Positions 54,673 through 64,000 of a DNA stretch of 64,000 nucleotides are shown here, piece by piece. Position 1 is the stretch's first letter, and the number at the start of each line of letters is the position of its first letter. Source of the stretch: Salinimonas marina (GTDB lineage Bacteria > Pseudomonadota > Gammaproteobacteria > Enterobacterales > Alteromonadaceae); NCBI RefSeq assembly GCF_015644725.1, contig NZ_CP064795.1:1796501-1860500 (forward strand). Direction: 5' to 3'. A program made the translations under genes and the position numbers. The notes beneath the pieces were generated by a model, which was not told the DNA's origin, searched no databases, and was given only the letters and a program-made list of their open reading frames with translations.

Positions 54673-56739
54673 TTAAATTGAGTACTTGATATTGAACGAC
54701 ACAAAGTCACGGTCTGCCAGTGCGTTGGTGGTGCCAATACCATCCCAAAAGGCACTGTAAGACGCCGTCGCTGACCATCTGCTCAAGTAATCGAAGGTGA
54801 AGGAAAGATTCGCCGATTTTGTGTCTTCGGTGAATAGAAATAGTGGGTCCGGAGTGGTGCCCTCTACATCATGGGAGAAGGTGGCCCGCATACGCATATT
54901 GACGCCAGCCATAATATTGTTGTAGTCGGCGACCGCCAATAAGCGGTAACCCCACGCATCATCAGTGGCAAACGGATTGGTTTCGGGGCCATCTGATAAT
55001 CCCTGATGCAGACCGGTACGCGGATTACCCGATGGTGTCGGTTCTAATGAGGGGGTTCTGGCGGTGCCCGGCGCATTCAAACGAATGACTTCAGGATCCG
55101 GGAAATCCACCACATTGACATAGCCCGCTTCACCCAACATGATGAAGTTATCTGAGCCGAACATGGGTCCGAATACATGAGATAAGGTAAACTGGGCCTG
55201 CCAGGTATCGGAGAGTAAAAATCCTTCTGCAGACTCACCAGGACCGACATCACGACCAATATTTTTAAGCTGGGAGATACCCGCCAGATCCGGACGTAAT
55301 CCCGCATTTGCCAACTGCTCAGGCATCGCCTGATAAAGTAATTCTACGTCATCTATTTGCAGTGGCTCATCCACCCGGTAGGCGAACTCACCGGCCAGCG
55401 CAGTAGTACCAATATTGGTATTAAAGCTCATGCCGTATAATTTGATATCTTCAGGGTACAGGAACTGGGTTTCAGAAAATGCATCCAGCTGCGTAATGTT
55501 GTCCCGGGTAATCTGATTTTGAGATAAAAACGCGATATCCTGGGCAATTCCTTCGGCGGTGAAATCTGAGGTAATACCCGATACCAGTGGCCGCTGGCTA
55601 TGATAATTTATATGGTAAAAACTGAATTCGGTTTCATTCAGGTTTTCGGCAAACCAGGTCAGGCGCACACCATACTGGCCCTGATCGTCGGCATCCTGGT
55701 GCGCTGCATCAGAGTAAGCCCGGACGGTCAATTTGGTTGGATAAGCAAGGTAGGCCTGAGAAATCTGGGCCGGATCAGCACCATTTCCTAGCGCCGACCC
55801 TAATTCGTTAAGCTGAGTCAACAAGGTCTGCAGGTTAATATCCGGGTTACCACTAAAGCCAAGCTGGATATTACTGAACTGACCGCCCTCACCCGCAAAG
55901 TCGTTACCGGCAAAGTAGCTGCCGGCCACAGGCAGCCAGCTACGCTCCCATTCATACTGATAATAACCTGAAATACTGAAATCCTGCGTCAGCCCCAAAG
56001 AGGCGTACACCATACCCACCGGTATAAATACTTCTTTTAGTTCCGCGCCAGGTGCCCGGGCCCGGGTTACATCAACCGGGTTGGTGGTATTGATACCATG
56101 CTGAATGAAAGTGCTCTCACCCCAGCTGATAACCTGCTGCCCCACACGTACCGTCAATGGCTTATCGCCAACCCACCAGTCGCCGTAAAAGAAGGCATCC
56201 AGTAAGCGAATGTCGGCGCATAATAAATCTTTAGCCTCGGAATCCTGACACAAATCGCGGTTTTCACCGGTTATAGGATTAGCCCAGTCAGAGGTACCGT
56301 TTTCGTTTTCAAAATCATAAAACCAGAACCCCCGGGCAAAAAAGCCGTAATCGCCGAAATTGACATCCAGTTCGTGGTTACCGGCAACTTGTGACGAAAA
56401 TGCTTCACCGGGATCGTGAGCAAGGTTGCCCAGGTCCCCATTGGTTGAATAAGCGCCATCTCCTGATAATGCCCATACGTCCGCACTGGGATAGATAACA
56501 TTGGTAGCAGCATTGTAGCCACTCCAGTCAAACTGGGGATGATTACTGTTACCAATCAGGCTGTAATCACGATCCTCAACCCGGATGCTGGTTGCCAGGG
56601 TAAAGGTAGAGTCAAGTGTGATGCTGGCATCTCCCACTTGCCAGTCAGCGGCGGTTACTGACGTGGATGCGACGCCGAGTAACGCAATGACCCCGGCTGC
56701 CACGGGTGATTTTTTGAATGCGCATGGCCTTGTTATCAT
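54673..56739 (-). CDS. DUF1302 outer-membrane beta-barrel protein
   Basis: 688 residues with a signal peptide ending near TSVTAADW. DUF1302 features include ASITLDSTFTLATSIRVEDR, LTVRVGQQVISWGESTFIQH, GVRLTWFAENLNETEFSFYH and the C-terminal strand VSFNIKYSI, with many aromatic-bounded beta strands. It is an outer-membrane barrel always found beside DUF1329. GGGAG lies before the ATG. First gene of the four-gene module; the 56740-56930 gap upstream should hold its promoter. Confidence 0.93.
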   Translation of the reverse strand: MITRPCAFKKSPVAAGVIALLGVASTSVTAADWQVGDASITLDSTFTLATSIRVEDRDYSLIGNSNHPQFDWSGYNAATNVIYPSADVWALSGDGAYSTNGDLGNLAHDPGEAFSSQVAGNHELDVNFGDYGFFARGFWFYDFENENGTSDWANPITGENRDLCQDSEAKDLLCADIRLLDAFFYGDWWVGDKPLTVRVGQQVISWGESTFIQHGINTTNPVDVTRARAPGAELKEVFIPVGMVYASLGLTQDFSISGYYQYEWERSWLPVAGSYFAGNDFAGEGGQFSNIQLGFSGNPDINLQTLLTQLNELGSALGNGADPAQISQAYLAYPTKLTVRAYSDAAHQDADDQGQYGVRLTWFAENLNETEFSFYHINYHSQRPLVSGITSDFTAEGIAQDIAFLSQNQITRDNITQLDAFSETQFLYPEDIKLYGMSFNTNIGTTALAGEFAYRVDEPLQIDDVELLYQAMPEQLANAGLRPDLAGISQLKNIGRDVGPGESAEGFLLSDTWQAQFTLSHVFGPMFGSDNFIMLGEAGYVNVVDFPDPEVIRLNAPGTARTPSLEPTPSGNPRTGLHQGLSDGPETNPFATDDAWGYRLLAVADYNNIMAGVNMRMRATFSHDVEGTTPDPLFLFTEDTKSANLSFTFDYLSRWSATASYSAFWDGIGTTNALADRDFVSFNIKYSI

Positions 56740-56930
56740 AGTTTTTATTCTCCCAAGTTAACGTATTGGTGGTGCAGGTCCGTAGGCCACCCATAACGGT
56801 TAACAAAATAATTACATCATTTTGAGATAATCGCAAGAACAAATCGTACCAGTTAACAAATTGCTAAACTATCGGCTATTCAATTAGTTAATAGATGTCT
56901 ATAAAAGTGGAGAATGAAACGGTTGGAAAC

Positions 56931-57161
56931 TCAGGACAGGCGTTCAAATGTGAGGATCTTATGTGCAGCGGTGGTGGTCAGCCGAAAACGCCCCTGTAAC
57001 CCCGATGGGGTCACAAAGGCACGCAGGCGTTCAATCGGAAGTTGCACCCGGTGGCCGCTCTCGGCCATGACCACCACGTGCTGATAGCCGGCCTGGTATA
57101 AGCGTTCGCACTCTGTATACGTCAGGCCCAGCGAAAAATGAAAATACTTATTGTTGTTCAC
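56931..57161 (-). CDS. DUF2835 protein
   Basis: 76-residue soluble protein with FSLGLTYTECERLYQAG and VQLPIERLRAFVTPSGLQGR, and FRLTTTAAHK near the end: the DUF2835 (PF11197) pattern, a small gammaproteobacterial family of unknown function. It overlaps the end of pepN by 14 bases, so it is translated from the same message. Confidence 0.88.
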   Translation of the reverse strand: MNNNKYFHFSLGLTYTECERLYQAGYQHVVVMAESGHRVQLPIERLRAFVTPSGLQGRFRLTTTAAHKILTFERLS

Positions 57162-59757
57162 TGTTTACTTTAAAAGCCAGGCTTTTACTGACTTTTTCAT
57201 ACAAGTCGCCACTCAGGCCCTTATGATTGGCGATACGTTCCAACTGGGCTTTCATGAGCAACTGATAGTCAGGTGCAAAGTTGTGCCATTGTGTTAGCGG
57301 CGTCACAATGCGTGCGGCCACCTGGGGGTTTACTGCATCCAGCTTAAGTAGATAGTCGGTGACAAACTGGTAACCACTGCCATCGGGGGCATGAAAACCC
57401 GCCGTATTGAAAAACGCAAAACTGCCGATGACTGCCCGCACCCGGTTTGGATTGCCTTTGGCAAAACGAGGGTGTTGTTGTAACAGACTCAGCTGGCTGA
57501 GGATGTCGGTTCGCTCAGTAGTTGCATGCAAACCAAACCATTTATCCAGTACCAGAGGATCATGATTCCAGCGCTGTTCAAAGCGGCTCATCAGTGACTC
57601 AAACACCGAAGGGCTGTGACCCTGCGCGGCTTTAAGTGCTCCCAGCGAATCCGTCATATTGTCAGCTTGTTCAAACTGCTGATTTAGCAGCTTATCGGCG
57701 TCACCGGCACACGCCAGATGATTAAGGACCACATTACGACAGCGACGGGCATTGATCGCGGTTTGGGTATATTGATAAGGCCCGGTTTCGAGGGTCTTAA
57801 AGAGAGTCTCAAGGGGTCCGTGCAGACGCTGCGCAAAATCCCGACAGAACTGGCTTCGGGCAGTATTTAGCGCCGCCACCTCGACTAATTGCCGGCTTTG
57901 ACACAAGGTCTCAAAACTAGGGATAACCAAACATTCGCCCAGCAGTTCATGATTGTGAGACTCGCGGGTAATAACCTGCTCCAGCCCCTGCCAGATTGTT
58001 GCATCTACCGCAGCCTGATTTTCCAGCTCGTATTGATGAATACACCAGTCGTACAGAGACTGCAGGGCATCCCAGCGATTAAAGGTGTCATTGGCATATT
58101 GAAATACTGCCAGTAATTGTTCGGCGCTAAGACTATTTTCTACCTTTGCCGGCGCTGAAAAATTGCCTAATACCACTGGGATCAATGGCTCTGGCACATC
58201 AGAAAAGTGCAGTGTTTTGGCTGCGGTATCCAAAATAAACATACCATCGCGAACCTGACCATCGTCATCGGTATAGTGATTGCCCGCACTATCAATACAA
58301 TCAAAGGCGACAGGCATGAACAACGAGGCTTTGTCTTTTTGATCCGCCGTCGGCGCGGTGTGCTGCGAGAAGGTAATGTCCATGCGTCTTGTTTGTGGAT
58401 CATACGAGGTGGTTACCTCAATCACGGGCGTTCCGGACTGCGAATACCAAAGTGCAAAATGCCCCAGGTTCAGGTCCGTTACACTTTGCATGGCAGCAAC
58501 AAAGTCATCACAGGTAACCGCCTGGCCATCATGCCGGCGAAAATACTCATCCATGCCTTCACGGAATTTTTCTGGGCCCAGTAAGGTATGAAACATCCGA
58601 ATGACTTCAGCGCCCTTATCGTACACAGTAACCGTATAGAAATTATTCATCTCGATAACTTCTTCGGGCCGGATCGGATGGCTCATAGCACTGGCATCTT
58701 CAGCAAACTGATGTTCGCGCATAACCCGCACATGTTTGATTCTGTTGCTCAGTGGCGAGGTCATATCGGCGCTGAATTGCTGGTCGCGAAACACCGTCAG
58801 CCCTTCTTTTAAGCTTAACTGAAACCAATCGCGACACGTGACCCGGTTGCCGGTCCAGTTGTGAAAGTATTCATGGGCAATCACCGACTCGACATTGAAA
58901 AAGTCTTCATCGGTAGCACTGTCCTGATCAGCCAGCACAAATTTACTGTTAAAGATATTCAGCCCTTTGTTTTCCATGGCCCCCATATTGAAGAAGTCGA
59001 CAGCCACAATCATGTAGATATCAAGATCGTATTCAAGCCCAAAGGTATCTTCGTCCCACTTCATGGCCCGCTTTAATGACTCAAGAGCAAATACGCCCTG
59101 GTCGCGCTTACCTTTATCAACATACAATTCAAGTTTCACCGGTTTGCCACTGGTGGTGGTGTAACTATCTTCAAGAAGATCAAAATCCCCGGCCACCAGG
59201 GCAAATAGATAAGCCGGCTTGGGGTGCGGATCCTGCCAGGTCACCCAATGCGTGCCGTCGTCGTGGTCACCCCGGGCAATAGGATTACCATTTGCCAGCA
59301 GTGTAGGATAGTGTTGTTTGTCACCATGCAGGGTGACTTCAAATCGAGCCAGTACATCAGGGCGGTCAAGATAATAGGTGATACGCCGAAAGCCTTCGGC
59401 TTCACACTGGGTACAATAGGTGCCGGCCGACAGATACAGACCTTCAAGCGCCTGATTGTGTTCGGGATCTATTTCGGTAACCAGCTTCAGACTGAAATCA
59501 TCAGCAACATTGCAGATCACCAGACTGGAGTCGGTTTGTTCATAATCTGTGTATGGCTGGCCATCGATGCAGACCTCACGCAGAGTCAGATTGTCGCCGT
59601 CCAGGGTTAACGCATGGCCATGATTACCCATACGCTCGACCTGATATTCGCTGGTGACACGCGTGCAGGTAGGATGCAGTTGCACATCCATTTTAACATC
59701 ATTGATGGTAAACGCGGGCGGCAGATAGTCCGCCCGTTTTTTTGCTTGTAAACTCAT
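57148..59757 (-). CDS. pepN: aminopeptidase N
   Basis: 869 residues, the length of E. coli PepN (870). M1 zinc-metallopeptidase motifs: exopeptidase loop NMGAMENKGLNIFNS, zinc site VIAHEYFHNWTGNRVT (HExxH) with the distal Glu in SLKEGLTVFRD, and catalytic Tyr in NFYTVTVYDKGAEVI. It removes N-terminal residues from peptides in the cytosol and is the main general aminopeptidase. Start is MSLQAKKRADYLPP. It is the first gene of the pepN-DUF2835 unit. Confidence 0.98.
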   Translation of the reverse strand: MSLQAKKRADYLPPAFTINDVKMDVQLHPTCTRVTSEYQVERMGNHGHALTLDGDNLTLREVCIDGQPYTDYEQTDSSLVICNVADDFSLKLVTEIDPEHNQALEGLYLSAGTYCTQCEAEGFRRITYYLDRPDVLARFEVTLHGDKQHYPTLLANGNPIARGDHDDGTHWVTWQDPHPKPAYLFALVAGDFDLLEDSYTTTSGKPVKLELYVDKGKRDQGVFALESLKRAMKWDEDTFGLEYDLDIYMIVAVDFFNMGAMENKGLNIFNSKFVLADQDSATDEDFFNVESVIAHEYFHNWTGNRVTCRDWFQLSLKEGLTVFRDQQFSADMTSPLSNRIKHVRVMREHQFAEDASAMSHPIRPEEVIEMNNFYTVTVYDKGAEVIRMFHTLLGPEKFREGMDEYFRRHDGQAVTCDDFVAAMQSVTDLNLGHFALWYSQSGTPVIEVTTSYDPQTRRMDITFSQHTAPTADQKDKASLFMPVAFDCIDSAGNHYTDDDGQVRDGMFILDTAAKTLHFSDVPEPLIPVVLGNFSAPAKVENSLSAEQLLAVFQYANDTFNRWDALQSLYDWCIHQYELENQAAVDATIWQGLEQVITRESHNHELLGECLVIPSFETLCQSRQLVEVAALNTARSQFCRDFAQRLHGPLETLFKTLETGPYQYTQTAINARRCRNVVLNHLACAGDADKLLNQQFEQADNMTDSLGALKAAQGHSPSVFESLMSRFEQRWNHDPLVLDKWFGLHATTERTDILSQLSLLQQHPRFAKGNPNRVRAVIGSFAFFNTAGFHAPDGSGYQFVTDYLLKLDAVNPQVAARIVTPLTQWHNFAPDYQLLMKAQLERIANHKGLSGDLYEKVSKSLAFKVNSEQQ

Positions 59758-59774
59758 GGTTCCTCCCGGGGATG

Positions 59775-61247
59775 TTAAGCGTTTGACCCCTTTGCTTCAA
59801 TATCAAAAGGAGGTTCAATTCTCAGAATTTTAATTCCTAAATAAGCATAAATGACTGCCAGGAATGGATTAATTACGTTGAAGAATGTATAGAAAATATA
59901 GTCAAACGGGTTCACCCCTAACACACCATGCATATAGGCACCACAGGTATTCCATGGGATCAGCGGTGAGGTCAGTGTCGCGCCGTCTTCAAGACTCCGT
60001 GACAGATTAAGCTGGTGCAGGCCACGTTTTTCATACTCTTGTTTGTACATACGCCCGGGCATAACAATCGAAATATACTGATCTGCGGTGACCAGATTCG
60101 AGCCCAGACAGGTTAAAATAGTGCGACTTATCATCGCCCCGGCTGAGTTCGCCCCATGTAGAATGGTACTTACCGCGCGTTTGAGTAATCCGACTTTTTC
60201 CAGTACCGCCCCAAATGACATGGCACAAATAATCAACCAGATAGTATTTAGCATAGACGACATCCCGCCCCGGCTTAATAAACTATTTAAGTTTTCGTCC
60301 GGTGTGGAAAACGAAACGCCATCGTAGAGTGCCGTCCAGATGGTTTTTAGTATGCCAATAGCCGGATTATCCTCCGGATTTGCCATCGCCAGTACCACAT
60401 CCTGCTGAAAAATTACCGCCCAAACCGCACCGGCCAGCGCCCCGATAGAAACAGCAGGAAATGCCGGCATTTTGCGAACCGCCAGAATCAGCAACAAAGC
60501 CAGGGGGATTAGCATATGCCAGCCTAATTCAAAGGACTCGCTCAGCAATGTCTGCATTTGTTCTATGCGCTGCACTTTTTCCATGCCGGTTTCGCTAAAG
60601 CCCATAAAGACAAATAACAGTACCGCAATGACAAAGCTGGGGATCGTGGTCCAGAGCATATAACGGATATGCTCAAACAAATCGGTACCGGCCACCGCGG
60701 GCGCCAGATTGGTGGTTTCAGAAAGCGGTGAGATTTTATCACCAAAATACGAACCAGAAACCACCGCGCCAGCAGTCACCGCCGCCGACATCCCCATGCC
60801 TTCTGACACGCCAAGTAAAGCCACACCTACAGTGGCGGCGGTGGTCCACGAACTCCCGATACTCATAGCCACTACCGCACAAATCAGACAGGTGGCGGCG
60901 TAGAAGAAAGATGGATTGAGTAATTCCAGGCCGTAGTAAATCAGCGTGGGAACCGTACCGGCCAGCATCCAGGTGCCGATTAAAGAGCCCACTGCCAGAA
61001 GTATCAGACAGGCGCCCAGCGACATAGAGATACCATTAACAATGCCTTGTTCGATATCTTTCCAGCGATGGCCGTTTTTCATGCCAATGATCGCTGCTAT
61101 CCCCGCGCCCAGCAATAGTGCAATCTGGTTCGGACCAAACGACGAGTTATCCCCGTACAGGTATACCGCCGAGCCCATCATGATAATCAGCGCGATAATG
61201 GGAATGAGGGCATCGGCCAGCGAAGGTGCTTTAATAGACTTTTTCAT
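59775..61247 (-). CDS. nhaC: NhaC-family Na+/H+ antiporter
   Basis: 490 residues from the ATG at 61247 (a longer in-frame start at 61286 would overlap the upstream gene). About 12 membrane helices of the NhaC family: GSSWTTAATVGVALLGVSEG, SGSYFGDKISPLSETTNLAP and LISTAPCSM-like polar breaks, and DGATLTSPLIPWNTCGAYMH. It exchanges Na+ for H+ at the inner membrane, for pH and salt homeostasis. It lies 19 bases downstream of the NSS transporter gene, so the two are probably co-transcribed and their sodium fluxes may be linked. Confidence 0.92.
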   Translation of the reverse strand: MKKSIKAPSLADALIPIIALIIMMGSAVYLYGDNSSFGPNQIALLLGAGIAAIIGMKNGHRWKDIEQGIVNGISMSLGACLILLAVGSLIGTWMLAGTVPTLIYYGLELLNPSFFYAATCLICAVVAMSIGSSWTTAATVGVALLGVSEGMGMSAAVTAGAVVSGSYFGDKISPLSETTNLAPAVAGTDLFEHIRYMLWTTIPSFVIAVLLFVFMGFSETGMEKVQRIEQMQTLLSESFELGWHMLIPLALLLILAVRKMPAFPAVSIGALAGAVWAVIFQQDVVLAMANPEDNPAIGILKTIWTALYDGVSFSTPDENLNSLLSRGGMSSMLNTIWLIICAMSFGAVLEKVGLLKRAVSTILHGANSAGAMISRTILTCLGSNLVTADQYISIVMPGRMYKQEYEKRGLHQLNLSRSLEDGATLTSPLIPWNTCGAYMHGVLGVNPFDYIFYTFFNVINPFLAVIYAYLGIKILRIEPPFDIEAKGSNA

Positions 61248-61266
61248 AATTATTATTTTTATCCTC

Positions 61267-62601
61267 TTACACCACAGAGCGGACAAACATCACAGCGATA
61301 ACTACCGGGCAGACAAATCTTACATACCAGGGCCAGATTTTCCAAAACCAGCCTGATTCAACCTCGGGGTTGCCGGATTTCAACTCGGCCAAAATCGCAT
61401 CCCGGCGCCAGACCCAGCCGGCAAAGATACACAGTACCAGCCCCAGCAATGGCTGACTCCATTGGGTTGTGGCACTGATCACCAGAGAGAACAACACATC
61501 GAAGTTGAAGATAATGATACAACTGCAGGCAAAAATAATGGCGGTCATCAGCCACACCGCTTTTTTACGGATCAGACCACGACTTTCTACCAAATAAGCC
61601 ACCGGAACTTCCAGCATCGAAATAGATGAGGTAACGGCGGCAATAACCATGAGGGCAAAAAATGCCAAGCCTACCAGCAAGCCAACACTGCCAATGGTAT
61701 CAAATAGCGCCGGTAACACCGTAAAGATGAGTTTGTCGCCAGCAATTAAGGCGCCGTCGGCGGCAAATATTTCCACACCATTATTCAGCGCCACATACAT
61801 CGCCGGAATGATCAGCATGCCAGCAATAATTGCCACCCCGATATCTACCAGGGCTACCGAAGCGCCGATAGCGGGCAGATTTTCCTGCTTTGAGACATAG
61901 GAGCCATACACCAGCATCGTACCTACCCCTAAGGACATGGAAAAGAAAGCCTGGCCCATGGCACTGATGAGCAAGTCCGGATCTAATACACGGGAAAAGT
62001 CAGGGACCAGGTAGGCGCTCCAACCCTCAACGGCGCCGGGCTGAAAGCTTACGTAGACAATCAGTGCAATGATAATAATGACCAGGGTCGGCATAAGCCG
62101 CACGGACCATTTTTCAATGCCCGCCTTCACCCCGCCCAATACGATGAAAGAATTGATCATCATAAAGCCGGCACAAAACAGAATATTTCGGGTGTCAGAA
62201 AAGGTAAGCAGCCATTGGGAGGCGGTCTGTGCGCCAATGAGATTGGCGCCGGCATCGGCAAAATAGGCAAGCATCCAGCCACCTACAATCGCATAAAACG
62301 CGAGTATCAGGGATACGGTTACACAACCCCAGATTCCGGTTAACCGACCCGCCATATTGTTCGATATTTTACCCAGGGCGTCGACCATGTTGGAGCGATT
62401 TGCCCGGCCGATAATCAGTTCAGCCATCAGCACCGGGTAAGCCAGTACAAAAGCCAGTAATAAATAAACTAATACAAATGCCGCTCCGCCGTTACTGGCT
62501 ACCTGGGTGGGAAACCCCCAGATATTTCCAAGCCCTACTGCAGAGCCCGCAGCAGCCAGTATAAAGCCGATACGGGAAGAGAATTCACCGCGCATAGCCA
62601 T
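61267..62601 (-). CDS. sodium-dependent transporter, NSS (SNF) family
   Basis: 444 residues with about 11-12 membrane helices of the neurotransmitter:sodium symporter family. The signature near the start is FILAAAGSAVGLGNIWGFPT, containing the unwound helix that binds Na+ and substrate; MAELIIGRANRSN follows. Bacterial members carry amino acids (LeuT, MhsT), and the substrate here is not readable. It begins after a terminator and leads into nhaC, 19 bases away. Confidence 0.93.
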   Translation of the reverse strand: MAMRGEFSSRIGFILAAAGSAVGLGNIWGFPTQVASNGGAAFVLVYLLLAFVLAYPVLMAELIIGRANRSNMVDALGKISNNMAGRLTGIWGCVTVSLILAFYAIVGGWMLAYFADAGANLIGAQTASQWLLTFSDTRNILFCAGFMMINSFIVLGGVKAGIEKWSVRLMPTLVIIIIALIVYVSFQPGAVEGWSAYLVPDFSRVLDPDLLISAMGQAFFSMSLGVGTMLVYGSYVSKQENLPAIGASVALVDIGVAIIAGMLIIPAMYVALNNGVEIFAADGALIAGDKLIFTVLPALFDTIGSVGLLVGLAFFALMVIAAVTSSISMLEVPVAYLVESRGLIRKKAVWLMTAIIFACSCIIIFNFDVLFSLVISATTQWSQPLLGLVLCIFAGWVWRRDAILAELKSGNPEVESGWFWKIWPWYVRFVCPVVIAVMFVRSVV

Positions 62602-62648
62602 GATGATGTTCCTGCTTATTATTGTTGTCGTTAGTGTGCTTTACACGC

Positions 62649-62678
62649 AAAAAAGGCTGGCTCAGCACCAGCCTTTTT
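62649..62678 (-). terminator. terminator after prc
   Basis: AAAGGCTGG-CTCAGCA-CCAGCCTTT stem with flanking A/T runs, just beyond the prc stop codon on the minus strand, and before the NSS gene. Confidence 0.85.
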
Positions 62679-62690
62679 CACTTATTTTTA

Positions 62691-64000
62691 TTAATTATGA
62701 TGTATTGCGTACTTGCCAGTATTCAGCATGTCATAGGTAATGTTGGCCGCCTCCTTCAAAAACGGGTCAACTTTTTCCAGTTCTTCTTCAACATCATCGG
62801 ACAGATCATCCAGCTTTTTGACTGGTTTTTCACCCATACGAGTCAGACGCTCATTTACACGGGCCAGTTCCTGTTGCTCCTGTTCCTCTTTTTCAGCCAG
62901 TCTTTCTGACTCAACCAGAGACACAAAATCACGGGCCTTTTTCTCTTTGTAATCTTCAATATCTTCGTAGATATAGGCGAATTCCGGATCCTGCATAATT
63001 CGCTTGTTATGTTTGGCGGTCAACACATCCAGGGCATTCTGACCATCGGCAAAGGTGGCGTAATTCGCCCGCTCGATACTGTCATACGGCAGCGCTGATT
63101 CTTCCTGGCTTTCGCCCCACTCTGCCGGGTCTATCGGTGATGGATATAAAATATCCGGTACCACACCCTTGTGCTGCGTGCTGCCACCGTTAATGCGATA
63201 GAATTTGGCGATGGTAAACTGCACGCTGCCTAGCGGATTTTCATACAAATCGTAAATCCGGCCAAGCCCGCGGTGCTGTTGTACGGTGCCTTTACCAAAG
63301 GTTTGCTCACCGATAATCAACGCGCGATTGTAATCCTGCATGGCTGCGGCAAAAATTTCAGACGCTGACGCACTATAGCGGTCGACCAACACTGTCAGCG
63401 GGCCATCATAAGCCACACTACTGTCAGTATCGCGATTGACGCTGACTTTGCCTTCGCCATAACGAATTTGTACCACCGGGCCTTTTTCGATAAATAAGCC
63501 GGACAGTAAGGTCGCCTCCGTCAGCGAGCCACCGCCATTACCGCGCAAATCTACAATAACGCCTTTCACATTCTGGGCTTTAAGCGCTTCAACTTCTTTT
63601 TGCACATCGGCATGCAGGTTATTGTAAAAGCTGGGGATGGTGATAACGCCCAGCTTTTCACCCTGATGCGGGCCGCTGTCCGGTACATAGACTTCAGATT
63701 TTGCCGCCCGATCTTCAAGTTTAATCTTGTCCCGGGTCAGACTGACCACCGACATCGATTTGCTTTCGGTCGCGCCTTTTTGCACCTGTAAGCGTACGGT
63801 AGAGCCTTTCGGACCTTTAATCAGATCCACCACCTCATCCAGTCGCCAGCCGACGACATCGACAAACTCCTCATCATCCTGGGCCACCCCGATAATTTTA
63901 TCTTCTGGCTTCAGGGCATTGGATTTGTCGGCCGGGCCACCCGGCACAATACTCTTGATGATGGTGAAGTCTTCTTCGCTTTGCAGTACCGCCCCAATGC
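62691..64000 (-). CDS. prc: carboxy-terminal (tail-specific) protease Prc, 5' part cut by window edge
   Basis: The C-terminal about 436 residues of a Prc/Tsp-type periplasmic protease; the frame stays open to the right edge, so the N-terminal part lies outside. A PDZ domain runs from the edge (IGAVLQSEEDFTIIKSIVPG). The catalytic core follows: KGVIVDLRGNGGGSLTEA, then SASASEIFAAAMQDYNRALI with the nucleophilic Ser, and GEQTFGKGTVQQHRGL with the general-base Lys, as in E. coli Prc. A lysine/glutamate-rich C-terminal region ends GKYAIHHN. It degrades proteins with exposed hydrophobic C-termini and processes PBP3. A GTG at 63947 is not a plausible start. Confidence 0.97.
   Translation of the reverse strand, partial: IGAVLQSEEDFTIIKSIVPGGPADKSNALKPEDKIIGVAQDDEEFVDVVGWRLDEVVDLIKGPKGSTVRLQVQKGATESKSMSVVSLTRDKIKLEDRAAKSEVYVPDSGPHQGEKLGVITIPSFYNNLHADVQKEVEALKAQNVKGVIVDLRGNGGGSLTEATLLSGLFIEKGPVVQIRYGEGKVSVNRDTDSSVAYDGPLTVLVDRYSASASEIFAAAMQDYNRALIIGEQTFGKGTVQQHRGLGRIYDLYENPLGSVQFTIAKFYRINGGSTQHKGVVPDILYPSPIDPAEWGESQEESALPYDSIERANYATFADGQNALDVLTAKHNKRIMQDPEFAYIYEDIEDYKEKKARDFVSLVESERLAEKEEQEQQELARVNERLTRMGEKPVKKLDDLSDDVEEELEKVDPFLKEAANITYDMLNTGKYAIHHN

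Noticed and set aside
57148..57161. Overlap of DUF2835 and pepN as a sign of a sequencing error
   Set aside because: Both proteins are full length and end or start as in their families; a 14-base overlap is normal for coupled genes.

Overview
The window looks like part of the chromosome of a marine gammaproteobacterium of the order Alteromonadales, most likely family Alteromonadaceae (inferred from gene content, not from a search). Supporting genes include a cbb3 oxidase operon, a two-subunit bacterioferritin pair, rmf, fabA, DUF3466 and DUF2835 proteins, the large NAD-glutamate dehydrogenase, an RND/YCF48/DUF1329/DUF1302 cluster and several photolyases. There is no rRNA, tRNA or CRISPR array that I can see.

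The window appears to span the replication terminus. A 28-bp dif site for XerC/XerD lies at 25217-25244, in a 1.5-kb stretch without genes. A Tus-like replication terminus protein is encoded 11 kb to its left (13223-14107). The KOPS-type octamers I noticed all point toward dif, and genes right of dif are mostly on the minus strand, as expected for a leftward-moving fork. A tyrosine recombinase gene with a strong LexA-type box upstream sits next to dif.

Layout. 1-3.2 kb: ccoNOQP (ccoP runs off the left edge). 3.5-4.4 kb: two bacterioferritin subunits with divided roles. 4.5-13.1 kb: Kef-type antiporter, alpha/beta hydrolase, glutamate synthase-like flavoprotein, dgkA, a DUF945 protein and an FAD/NAD(P) protein. 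13.2-15.7 kb: Tus-like protein, short repeats and a zinc alcohol dehydrogenase. 16.0-21.4 kb: a cluster resembling the Pseudomonas Fap functional-amyloid system, with a coiled-coil beta-barrel exporter, a winged-helix regulator, an Asn/Ser/Asp repeat protein, a C39 peptidase and two small secreted proteins. 21.5-24.2 kb: AhpD-like protein, GlsB-type membrane protein and tyrosine recombinase. 25.7-31.3 kb: outer-membrane protein, an intact IS256-family element inserted at the 3' end of a large membrane/coiled-coil gene, and a yellow/MRJP-type protein. 31.4-35.8 kb: DUF2256 protein, Fe-S photolyase, CPD photolyase and DASH cryptochrome. 36.2-49.7 kb: fabA, rmf, DUF3466, uup, a glutaredoxin-like protein, rlmKL, pyrD and NAD-GDH. 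49.8-56.7 kb: a probable envelope lipid or hydrophobe transport module. 56.9-64 kb: DUF2835, pepN, nhaC, an NSS transporter and prc (cut by the right edge).

Six genes carry eight apparent frameshifts. Every one is repaired by adding one G (coding strand) to a short G run, so I read them as homopolymer under-calls in the assembly rather than pseudogenes; raw reads would decide this.
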